DNA of 6,263 bases from JBCDBH01 sp039184055 (lineage in GTDB: Bacteria; Acidobacteriota; Thermoanaerobaculia; Multivoradales; J023), in the NCBI GenBank assembly GCA_039184055.1, contig JBCDBH010000352.1, forward strand, positions 1 through 6,263, in the 5' to 3' direction. Position 1 is the first letter of the stretch, and each line of letters opens with the position of its first letter. The translations under genes and the position numbers were made by a program. The notes under the pieces are model-generated. The model worked only from the letters and a program-made list of their open reading frames with translations. It made no database searches and had not been told where the DNA came from. Below are positions 1 through 5,306 of the stretch, one piece after another.

Positions 1-42
1 CAAGACGAAGAAAATAGAAGCCACGAGAAAACGAAAACGCAT
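1..42 (-). CDS. N-terminus of a probable exported protein (partial)
   Basis: Only the first 14 codons are inside the window: an ATG at 42-40 on the minus strand opens a frame reading MRFRFLVASIFFVL with no stop before the edge. Two arginines followed by an unbroken hydrophobic run look like the n- and h-regions of a signal peptide or a membrane anchor. An AAGGAG motif lies at 59-54, 11 bases before the ATG, a somewhat long but usable spacing. The function cannot be told because the mature protein is outside the window. With so few codons, a chance open frame is possible; the combination of a ribosome binding site and a signal-like start is what supports the call. Confidence 0.4.
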   Translation of the reverse strand, partial: MRFRFLVASIFFVL

Positions 43-235
43 GCGGGGGATCGCTCCTTGCTACTGAGTCGAGTCGGTATGGCACTCTTTGCGATCGTCG
101 TTCCAAGAACACAACGGAGCGACGACGACGAAACCGACAAGGGGAGAGGTGCACCGAAAGTGCACTCTTTCGATGATAGCAAACGACGCTCAGGGGCACT
201 CACTCGCGACTCGACGAAAAACATAGAGAAACTGC

Positions 236-265
236 TTGCCAAACATATGCATGTACATCTATAAT
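236..265 (+). promoter_or_regulatory. Near-consensus sigma70-type promoter
   Basis: TTGCCA at 236-241 matches the -35 consensus at five of six positions. TATAAT at 260-265 is a perfect -10 box. The spacer is 18 bases. In such a GC-rich sequence this match is unlikely to be casual. It predicts a start near 272 on the plus strand. No plus-strand protein gene follows, so the transcript would be non-coding or antisense to the 3' end of the minus-strand gene. The minus-strand reading of the same bases gives no matching -35 box. Confidence 0.55.
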
Positions 266-271
266 TCTCTT

Positions 272-381
272 GTTCTTGCCGGCTGCCCCCGCTTCCCCGC
301 GGTCCCATCCACTGGCGCAGCCCCCCATCCGCTCGACGCCTTTCAACCCACGGCCGCCGTTAGGCGGCCGTTCCTCCTTCT
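272..381 (+). ncRNA. Candidate C-rich small RNA
   Basis: This is the interval between the promoter at 236-265 and the end of the hairpin tail at 381, about 110 bases. It has several runs of C (286-290, 295-298, 321-326). A possible 5' stem pairs GGCTGC (281-286) with GCAGCC (317-322), and a terminator-like hairpin sits at 351-370. The tail TTCCTCCTT at 371-379 is complementary to AAGGAGGAA, a ribosome-binding-site sequence. No open frame with its own ribosome binding site was seen in it. Promoter and hairpin are seen directly; that an RNA is made and has a function is inference. Confidence 0.35.
351..381 (+). terminator. Terminator-like GC hairpin with pyrimidine tail
   Basis: CGGCCGCC (351-358) and GGCGGCCG (363-370) form a perfect 8-bp stem with a GTTA loop. 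On the plus strand it is followed by TTCCTCCTTCT, a pyrimidine-rich but not pure T tail. On the minus strand the downstream bases are TGGGTTGAAAGG, a poor tail. The hairpin lies about 85 bases past the stop of the minus-strand phosphatase-superfamily gene, so it may also end or protect that message, but the better orientation is plus. Confidence 0.45.
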
Positions 382-454
382 AGCGACAGCATCACCCAGC
401 GGACACTCAGCTGACGGTCAGAGATACAGGTGCGGGTCCGAGGTGCACAGCGGG

Positions 455-2236
455 TCAGATATACCCGAGCGACCTGAGACTCTCGAGGTATTCCTGGCTC
501 GATTCCGATTCGTCCACCACACGGCGGTCACCGAAGCTGTCGATCTCGATGCTGGGTACCGGCCACGAGCACCCTGGTGGCGGTTCGAGCCATCGTCGGC
601 TCATCGGTAGCGACAACGCACGTGCCAAAGACGATGCGATTTGCCTAGGCTCGATGGAGCTGTCATCACCATCACAACCCGCGCGATGCCAGAGGACGAC
701 CCGTCCTTCGGTCGCATCTCGGCGCCCCGGGTCGAACACCACCGCGATAGCGTCTCGCCCATTCATCGCTTCCGCGAGCAACGCATCCGTGGAACCGAGT
801 TGCCAGCGCAGAAGGTCGGCGTGAGCTGGGCTTCCGAGCTTCTCCCCATCGGGAATGATGTCGAGCGCCGGGAAATAGACTGCCAAAACTCTCGGATTCA
901 CTCCGAGTTGTGATGCGGCAAGACGACGATGAAACACGTCGGGAAGCAGCGCTGTTTCGGCAATCGACGGCCCCAGTCGAGACAGACCAGGAGATAGCTC
1001 ACCCGGTTGGCGTGCGAGCTCACGCACCGCTTCGAGAGCCGATTCGGGCGCAACGATATTGCCCCCATCCGTGGCATCGAGCAGCTGGTAGGCGCCGTGG
1101 GCAAGAACCAAGCTCGGCGCATCGACATCATCAGGTAGCGCGGGATAAGTTCCCCACCAATTCACCGACACCACGGGATCGCCACCTCGCGCGGCCAATT
1201 CCCACAGGAACCAACCGCGGCGTTCCTGTGCCAACACCGGCTGGTACTCCATCAAGCCCAAAGCCCGTTCGACCTGCCCGAAGTACGGCCGAAACCATCC
1301 GACGCGGCCGAGCGGTCGAGACACGCCGAGCGGACGAAACGTATCGATCGACACCATCCCGTGATCGGTCGGCTTCAGACCGGTGGCTACCGACGTCCAT
1401 AGCGACGCGGGTGGTCCGGCCGGACGCTGATAAGGACGCAGCGCCGCTCCCTCCTCGATCAAGCTCGACAACGCTGGCAGCTCACCCGAGGCGAGCACGT
1501 AATCCAGCTCGGTAGGCAACACACCATCGATACCGATCAGGAGCACGCTTGCCGAGGTATCGAGAGGAATGTTCCCGGGCAGGGTGGCGGTCTCGTGCTG
1601 GACCGCGAGGACGGCCGGTAACACCAACAAAACCACCGCCAAAATCATGGCGAGCGCACCGACCAGCCACCGGGTCACGCGACGTCTCGGAGTCAGATCG
1701 GTGAGACGAACCGCCAACGCGAGCAACGCACCGTGGAGCACTTCGATCAGCACATAGGCCACGATGAGCACGCCCACCATCAAGACGCCGAGCGCCACAC
1801 CACCGGTCACCGCGGTACGCGCCTGCCACCACGCGCCCAGCACGGCGGCACCCGCGGCGAGCACCGCGATGCCGTAGGTCACCAACTCGATCTTGCGCGT
1901 ATGCGAAACCTGGAGAACGACGAAGAGAAGACCCGCCAAGACCGCAAAGGCACAACCCACTCCCAACACCATGGGCGGAAGGAGATGCAAGTAAAGCGGT
2001 AGGAGATCAAAAGGGCGGGAAGCGAAAAGGTCGTTGGCCAGGGCCAGACCCAAGGCCGCGGCCAGGGCCAAAAGCGCCCCTCCCAAAAGAGCGACCTTGA
2101 GCACGAGCACGACGAGGCTGCGAAACGAGCGCCGTGGCCGCAGCGCATCCTGAAGCAGGAAGCGCTCGACACCCTGATCGAGATAGCCCAGGCGACGCAG
2201 CTCCCCACGAACGTGATCGAGATCTTGAGGCGCCAT
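455..2236 (-). CDS. Membrane protein with alkaline-phosphatase-superfamily (type I phosphodiesterase-like) domain
   Basis: 593 residues. The first 213 hold about five hydrophobic helices (roughly 41-66, 82-108, 118-136, 143-177, 188-213). A soluble domain, probably extracytoplasmic, follows. It shows the family signature: VLLIGIDG (metal ligand D237), PASLWTSVATG with PTDHG (nucleophile region S278/T281, H292), the VNWWGTYPA strand (358-366), and a C-terminal LESLRSLGYI tail typical of these phosphodiesterases. Later metal-binding motifs are altered: D459 is followed by IIPD where D-x-x-x-H is expected, and FDPG (501-504) replaces the usual SDHG. The enzyme may therefore be weak, divergent or inactive. 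The ATG overlaps the upstream synthase stop as TAATG and lacks a clear ribosome binding site, pointing to translational coupling. The substrate is unknown; phospholipid or sugar-phosphate esters are guesses. The superfamily assignment is fairly secure. Confidence 0.85.
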   Translation of the reverse strand: MAPQDLDHVRGELRRLGYLDQGVERFLLQDALRPRRSFRSLVVLVLKVALLGGALLALAAALGLALANDLFASRPFDLLPLYLHLLPPMVLGVGCAFAVLAGLLFVVLQVSHTRKIELVTYGIAVLAAGAAVLGAWWQARTAVTGGVALGVLMVGVLIVAYVLIEVLHGALLALAVRLTDLTPRRRVTRWLVGALAMILAVVLLVLPAVLAVQHETATLPGNIPLDTSASVLLIGIDGVLPTELDYVLASGELPALSSLIEEGAALRPYQRPAGPPASLWTSVATGLKPTDHGMVSIDTFRPLGVSRPLGRVGWFRPYFGQVERALGLMEYQPVLAQERRGWFLWELAARGGDPVVSVNWWGTYPALPDDVDAPSLVLAHGAYQLLDATDGGNIVAPESALEAVRELARQPGELSPGLSRLGPSIAETALLPDVFHRRLAASQLGVNPRVLAVYFPALDIIPDGEKLGSPAHADLLRWQLGSTDALLAEAMNGRDAIAVVFDPGRRDATEGRVVLWHRAGCDGDDSSIEPRQIASSLARALSLPMSRRWLEPPPGCSWPVPSIEIDSFGDRRVVDESESSQEYLESLRSLGYI

Positions 2237-2238
2237 TA
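2234..2238 (-). promoter_or_regulatory. TAATG stop-start overlap (translational coupling)
   Basis: On the minus strand the synthase TAA (2238-2236) shares its last base with the ATG (2236-2234) of the phosphatase-superfamily gene. The bases just upstream contain no AGGAG-like motif, so the downstream gene probably depends on ribosomes that finish the synthase frame. This fixes both genes in one transcript and supports the ATG chosen. Confidence 0.75.
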
Positions 2239-3138
2239 CCGTCGGCGTGTCCGCACGTAGTCGGCGAGTGCATGAAGCGGCGCTGCGCGCCGCCCCAAGG
2301 GACGTAAGGAGTCGACCGCGAATCCGAGCAGCTCCGCGGCAAGCTGCTCGGCTCCCGTGACGCCGAGCAGCGTCACGAACGTCTGCTTGTCGGTATCCTG
2401 ATGCGCGTCCTTTCCGGTCTCGGCACTGGTTGCCGTCACGTCGAGAAGATCATCGGTGATCTGAAAGGCCAGACCGAGATTCTTCGCGTAACGGGTGACC
2501 ACCGCGAGATCACGACGACGCGCGTCGACCGCCATCGCGCCGACCTCGGCCGCGGCGGTGAACAGAGCTCCTGTCTTGTGACTATGGATGAACTCGAGGC
2601 GGTCGAGATCGAGTGCCTCCGCCTGCCCTTCGAGGTCGAGTGCCTGGCCGCCCACCAAGCCATGGCTACCCACCGCCTCGGTGAGCAAATGAATCAGATC
2701 TTCACTGGTGTAGCGGTCGAGCTTCTTCAGACGCAACGCTCGCTCCGCGAAGATGGCATAAGCCTGATTGAGTAGACCAAAAGCAGCCAACGCTGCAACG
2801 TCCTCACCAAACACCCGATGTGTCGTCTCACGGCCACGACGTAGATGAGCGTCGTCCATCATCGGCATGTCGTCGAGAATCAACGAGCTGGCATGCACCA
2901 TCTCGATCGCACACGCGAAGTCGAGCACGGCTTCGGTCGCCTGGCCAAAAATATTCGCGATCACGAGCGTGAGAACCGGCCGTAGACGTTTGCCCGGGCT
3001 GCTCGCGGCATAGTGCATGGCCGCGTGTACCTTCTCCGGACGCTCATCCGGCTTGGGTAGCAACTCCGGCAGCCGCTGGTTGACTCGATGCGCGAGGGAG
3101 ACCAGTACGGGGGGTGGCGATGTGGCGGGAGTGGTCAT
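2236..3138 (-). CDS. trans-Polyprenyl diphosphate synthase (probably geranylgeranyl or farnesyl diphosphate synthase)
   Basis: 300 residues, the normal length for short-chain bacterial enzymes of the IspA/CrtE family. It condenses isopentenyl diphosphate with allylic diphosphates in the cytoplasm. Visible motifs: GKRLRP (49-54, binds isopentenyl diphosphate), the first aspartate-rich motif DDMPMMD (89-95) followed by LRRGR (99-103), GGQALDL (163-169), KTG (188-190), and the second motif FQITDDLLD (225-233) with GKD (242-244). The catalytic set is complete. The stretch VHASSLILDDMP recalls CrtE geranylgeranyl synthases, and the fifth residue before the first motif is a small serine, which usually allows products longer than C15. 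Product length is thus an inference. The ATG at 3138 follows a hairpin by 12 bases without a Shine-Dalgarno motif; no upstream in-frame start exists before a TGA at 3168-3166, and the next methionine (M41) would remove needed sequence. Its stop overlaps the next gene. Confidence 0.93.
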   Translation of the reverse strand: MTTPATSPPPVLVSLAHRVNQRLPELLPKPDERPEKVHAAMHYAASSPGKRLRPVLTLVIANIFGQATEAVLDFACAIEMVHASSLILDDMPMMDDAHLRRGRETTHRVFGEDVAALAAFGLLNQAYAIFAERALRLKKLDRYTSEDLIHLLTEAVGSHGLVGGQALDLEGQAEALDLDRLEFIHSHKTGALFTAAAEVGAMAVDARRRDLAVVTRYAKNLGLAFQITDDLLDVTATSAETGKDAHQDTDKQTFVTLLGVTGAEQLAAELLGFAVDSLRPLGRRAAPLHALADYVRTRRR

Positions 3139-3150
3139 CGAATAAACGGC

Positions 3151-3178
3151 ACACGCCCGGTGATTTCACCGGGCGTGT
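3151..3178 (-). terminator. Strong hairpin between STAS gene and synthase gene
   Basis: ACACGCCCGGTGA (3151-3163) is perfectly complementary to TCACCGGGCGTGT (3166-3178); allowing a realistic loop gives a 12-bp stem with ATTT (3163-3166) as loop. On the minus strand it is followed by GCCGTTTATTCG and then the synthase ATG. The weak T content after it makes it an imperfect intrinsic terminator. It could end the kinase/STAS message, act as an attenuator of the synthase, or control access to its start. Confidence 0.6.
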
Positions 3179-3220
3179 CATCAAACGTGCACGGCGAAGT
3201 CACCGTACCGTGGGCCTACC

Positions 3221-3556
3221 TCAGAACGTCGCGAGCGCTTCGGCTCGGTCGTCGTAGACTTCGAAGACGGTGATCAGCTGCGTCATCTGAAGAATGTCGG
3301 TCACCTTCGAAGGCACGCTGCAAAGCTTGAGCATGCCGCCCCGATTCTTCACTGTCGTATACGCGCTCACCAACTCACCGACACCTGACGAGTCCATGGT
3401 CGACACACCGCTGAGGTCGATCAGAATATTGCGCTCGCCGTTGTCGAGCACATCGTGAACCGCCTCACGCAAGGCGACATCTCCGACACCGATGGTGATC
3501 TTGCCCTTCGGCGAGAGTACGGCCACGCCGTCGACGACATTGGAATCGATCTTCAT
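3221..3556 (-). CDS. STAS-domain anti-sigma factor antagonist (SpoIIAA/RsbV family)
   Basis: 111 residues, a single STAS domain of normal length. The diagnostic segment is LIDLSGVSTMDSSGVGEL (45-62). The serine just before the glycine (S57 of D55-S56-S57-G58) matches the residue phosphorylated by the partner kinase in SpoIIAA; a second serine precedes it. In this family the unphosphorylated antagonist binds the anti-sigma kinase and frees its target, while phosphorylation releases the kinase. The ATG overlaps the kinase stop as ATGA (3556-3553), and AAGGAG at 3571-3566 lies 9 bases upstream inside the kinase's last codons, so both are co-expressed with the antagonist probably made efficiently. 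Gene order is kinase then antagonist, the reverse of the Bacillus rsbV-rsbW order. Family assignment is secure; the pathway controlled is unknown. Confidence 0.92.
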   Translation of the reverse strand: MKIDSNVVDGVAVLSPKGKITIGVGDVALREAVHDVLDNGERNILIDLSGVSTMDSSGVGELVSAYTTVKNRGGMLKLCSVPSKVTDILQMTQLITVFEVYDDRAEALATF

Positions 3557-4050
3557 CCGTCTCCACTCCTTTCGGAATCCACCTCGTTGTCGGAGCTTTC
3601 GGTTGCGGTGAGCTGTTTGCGCAACGTCAAAACCGTGCCGCCGCCTGGGCGGAAGCTGTAAGCGATTTCGTCCATGAAGCTCTTCATGTAGAAAATCCCG
3701 CGACCATTTGGCTTGAGCAAGTTCTCGGGAGCGAGCGGATTCGCCACTGCCTTGGGATCAAACCCCTCTCCCCGATCCTCGATCCGAATCACCGCATGAT
3801 CGGCAACAACCGCGAGCTCGACATCGACAGCCTTCTGGGGATCCTGTCGGTTTCCGTGTTTGATGGCGTTGGCTACGGCTTCACGAATGGCGATTCCGAC
3901 CCAGTGGCGTGAGTCATCGTCGAGACCTAGGCGGCCAAGCGCATCGTCGACGACGATTTGAACCAGATCGATGTGCTCGAACCGGCTACCGACCGAAATC
4001 CGGACGTGTGCTTCCTCGGTCGTCGAGAACTGTGAGTTTTCCGTACCCAT
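3553..4050 (-). CDS. RsbW-like serine-protein kinase / anti-sigma factor (HATPase_c_2)
   Basis: 165 residues, typical of the small GHKL-fold kinases that both phosphorylate a STAS antagonist and hold a sigma factor or other target. ATP-site motifs are intact: N-box EAVANAIKHGN (57-67, Mg-coordinating N61), G1-box EDRGEGFDP (91-99, D92 for adenine binding), and G2-box NGRGIFYMKSFMDE (115-128). A final beta strand, GGGTVLTLRKQ, closes the fold at 136-146. The last roughly 19 residues are a polar, acidic tail whose codons also carry the ribosome binding site of the downstream antagonist. The frame overlaps that antagonist by four bases. No sigma factor or PP2C-type phosphatase gene appears in the window. 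The start ATG at 4050 has no Shine-Dalgarno motif and sits 12 bases after a possible -10 box (TATGCT, 4068-4063). Confidence 0.93.
   Translation of the reverse strand: MGTENSQFSTTEEAHVRISVGSRFEHIDLVQIVVDDALGRLGLDDDSRHWVGIAIREAVANAIKHGNRQDPQKAVDVELAVVADHAVIRIEDRGEGFDPKAVANPLAPENLLKPNGRGIFYMKSFMDEIAYSFRPGGGTVLTLRKQLTATESSDNEVDSERSGDG
3566..3571 (-). promoter_or_regulatory. Ribosome binding site of the STAS gene inside the kinase gene
   Basis: AAGGAG on the minus strand, 9 bases before the ATG at 3556. It is embedded in the codons for the acidic C-terminal tail of the kinase and supports independent loading of ribosomes on the STAS gene despite the ATGA overlap. Confidence 0.75.
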
Positions 4051-4112
4051 AGCCGGGCCGGGAGCATAGCAGATCCAGAGGCCATCATGCTCGCGTGTGT
4101 GGTGATTTCGAT
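4051..4112 (-). promoter_or_regulatory. Possible promoter/operator of the kinase-STAS operon
   Basis: Between the protease stop and the kinase start, the minus strand has TATGCT at 4068-4063, a four- to five-of-six match to the -10 box, but no good -35 box at the right distance. The inverted repeat GAGCAT (4062-4067) and ATGCTC (4087-4092), 19 bases apart, overlaps it and could be an operator. If the -10 is real the message would start only a few bases before the ATG. This is weak, pattern-level evidence. Confidence 0.25.
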
Positions 4113-4164
4113 GGATCGACTTTTGGAATCAACGCTCGGGATCGACTCTCAGGATCCACTCTGA
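4113..4164. repeat. Four imperfect 13-bp tandem repeats
   Basis: Consecutive units on the plus strand are GGATCGACTTTTG (4113-4125), GAATCAACGCTCG (4126-4138), GGATCGACTCTCA (4139-4151) and GGATCCACTCTGA (4152-4164). Units 3 and 4 match at 11 of 13 positions, 1 and 3 at 10, and 2 and 3 at 9. The array covers the last four sense codons plus the stop of the membrane protease and extends 36 bases beyond it. Flanking bases do not continue the pattern. Confidence 0.5.
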
Positions 4165-5126
4165 CTCGCCAACTCCAACGCCCACGGCACTACGAGAAGC
4201 ATCTGCACGAGATCGAAAAGCGTGTGGGCGATGATGGGCGCCCAGATTGACCGGCGCCAGATGGCCAGCCAGCCATAAAAAAGTGACAGCGCGGTCAAAC
4301 CCACCACCATCATGGGCTGGCCGTACGCGAGATGACCGAGCACAAAGCAGACGGTCGAAGCCCAAAGACCGATTCGTGGTTGCAGCAGACCACGAAAAAA
4401 CAGCTCCTCGACGACGCCAGCCGAAACGCTCAGGGCGATTCGAACACCTATCGGTAGCGCGGCGATCCACACCAGTAGTGGCGATGGCTCGGTCTCCAAC
4501 CATCCGAAATCGAGATCGGTGGACGTACTGAGCATGGCGATCGCCACGGCCACCACCAACGACGCCCCGAGAGCGATCAACCAACCCGCGACACCGCCGA
4601 CAACTCCCCAGACGAGCTCATCGAGCGGTCGTTGCACGCGCAGACCCAGGGCCGCGACCCAAGACGAGTCGCCCTCCTTCGCGCGCCCGCGAGCAAGATC
4701 ATCACCCTCTCCCGGCTCCATGTCGCTCGCCGCTTCGAGACCGGGAAGAGCCGTACGCACGGGTGGCAGACCGAACCAACCCAGCAGCACCCAGCCGACG
4801 ACCGCTCCGAGCAAAAGGACATGACCCGCGAAGGGTGCCATCGGCGACAACGACTCGAGATCGATCTCGGGTGGCTGATCCGCAAAGGCGAGACCGAGAA
4901 ACACACCGTTGAGCAACACGAAGGCGAGAAGCAACAAGGCCATCAATCGACGGCCCGGGTAGTCATTCGAGAAACCAGGAGGAACCAGCGCACGGTACCG
5001 CAGGCCGATCCACACGACACCCATACGCTTGCGCGCCAACCCGCGCGCACGAACATCGATCGAAGCGGCTACCATCAGGGCGAGGAGAATGGCGAGCGAC
5101 CACCGAAGAGCTTCGGAAAGAAACAC
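4149..5126 (-). CDS. CPBP family (CAAX/Abi-type) intramembrane metalloprotease
   Basis: 325 residues with about eight hydrophobic segments (roughly 7-25, 60-82, 98-120, 170-200, 215-237, 253-268, 270-290, 293-318). The three motifs of the Rce1/CPBP fold are present in order: EELFFR (240-245, EExxxR), FVLGH (261-265, FxxxH) and HTLFD (301-305, HxxxD/N), which in this family form the active site within the membrane. A polar, charged loop at about 125-160 separates the N-terminal helices from the core. In bacteria such proteins range from true proteases to poorly defined partners in peptide or antimicrobial self-protection; no bacteriocin or prenylated substrate gene is seen here. The start is GTG at 5126, chosen because AGGA (5137-5134) lies 7 bases upstream. 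The last residues are encoded by a tandem repeat that includes the stop. The family is secure, the substrate unknown. Confidence 0.9.
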   Translation of the reverse strand: MFLSEALRWSLAILLALMVAASIDVRARGLARKRMGVVWIGLRYRALVPPGFSNDYPGRRLMALLLLAFVLLNGVFLGLAFADQPPEIDLESLSPMAPFAGHVLLLGAVVGWVLLGWFGLPPVRTALPGLEAASDMEPGEGDDLARGRAKEGDSSWVAALGLRVQRPLDELVWGVVGGVAGWLIALGASLVVAVAIAMLSTSTDLDFGWLETEPSPLLVWIAALPIGVRIALSVSAGVVEELFFRGLLQPRIGLWASTVCFVLGHLAYGQPMMVVGLTALSLFYGWLAIWRRSIWAPIIAHTLFDLVQMLLVVPWALELASQSGS

Positions 5127-5306
5127 GAACGAATCCTACTACGGGGTCGGCTGGCCGATGCGATACACTCCACGATCAGCCTCGAATCAGACCGTCGCCT
5201 TCCAACGCGTCCACGGTCGGCCCGAGCGCGAATTCCTCCAGTGAGATACTCCGCCCGTCATCCTTACGGGTGTTCGAAACAAGACTTGAGTGAAGGAGAA
5301 GAACCC
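5127..5306. promoter_or_regulatory. Divergent intergenic region between protease and acyl-CoA dehydrogenase genes
   Basis: About 180 bases separate two divergent starts, so promoters for both should be here. The best hexamers seen are GATACT (5245-5250, plus) with no matching -35, and TATCGC-like bases on minus near 5162-5168. Neither is convincing. A short CCCGT/ACGGG stem (5254-5258 with 5266-5270) lies in the leader of the plus-strand gene. Ribosome binding sites are clear: AGGA at 5137-5134 (minus) and AAGGAGAA at 5293-5300 (plus). Confidence 0.5.

Larger units (their letters stand above)
43..454. other. Gene-free interval with regulatory signals
   Basis: No frame here has convincing protein-like composition. 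From left to right it holds: three variants of GCACTCTTT(G)CGAT at 82-95, 162-174 and 196-209; a GTGCAC-CGAAA-GTGCAC mini-hairpin at 149-165; an AT-richer block around 215-270 with a strong plus-strand promoter; a C-rich block at 279-330; and a GC-rich hairpin at 351-370. The minus-strand transcript of the phosphatase-superfamily gene enters from the right. The leader of the partial minus-strand gene at 1-42 leaves to the left. A weak minus-strand promoter (TTGGAA at 106-101, CATACC near 81-76) could serve that gene, but it is not convincing. Confidence 0.5.

Noticed and set aside
120..131. GAC triplet run (GCGACGACGACG)
   Set aside because: Short and similar to many GAC/CGA-rich stretches elsewhere in the window; not a meaningful microsatellite.
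68..215. Inverted repeat GTCGAGTCG (68-76) and CGACTCGAC (207-215)
   Set aside because: The arms are 130 bases apart, and TCGA-containing words are very common throughout this window, so chance is the simplest explanation.
372..379. AAGGAGGA on the minus strand resembling a ribosome binding site
   Set aside because: No start codon follows at a workable distance, only the GC hairpin, so it is better explained as the complement of the hairpin's pyrimidine tail.
58..610. Two overlapping plus-strand open frames (58-264 and 236-610) in and beyond the left gene-free interval
   Set aside because: Both lack a ribosome binding site, begin at non-ATG codons, and have low-complexity or arginine/proline-rich translations. 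The second runs into the antisense of the phosphatase-superfamily gene.
910..1515. 201-codon open frame on the plus strand
   Set aside because: It lies wholly antisense to the phosphatase-superfamily gene. Its product is rich in Arg, Pro, Thr and Ser, as expected of a GC-rich shadow frame, with no recognisable motif.
2356..2377. 8-bp inverted repeat CGTGACGC / GCGTCACG inside the synthase gene
   Set aside because: It is within well-conserved coding sequence, has no T tract and is explained by codons of the C-terminal region; no evidence of regulation.
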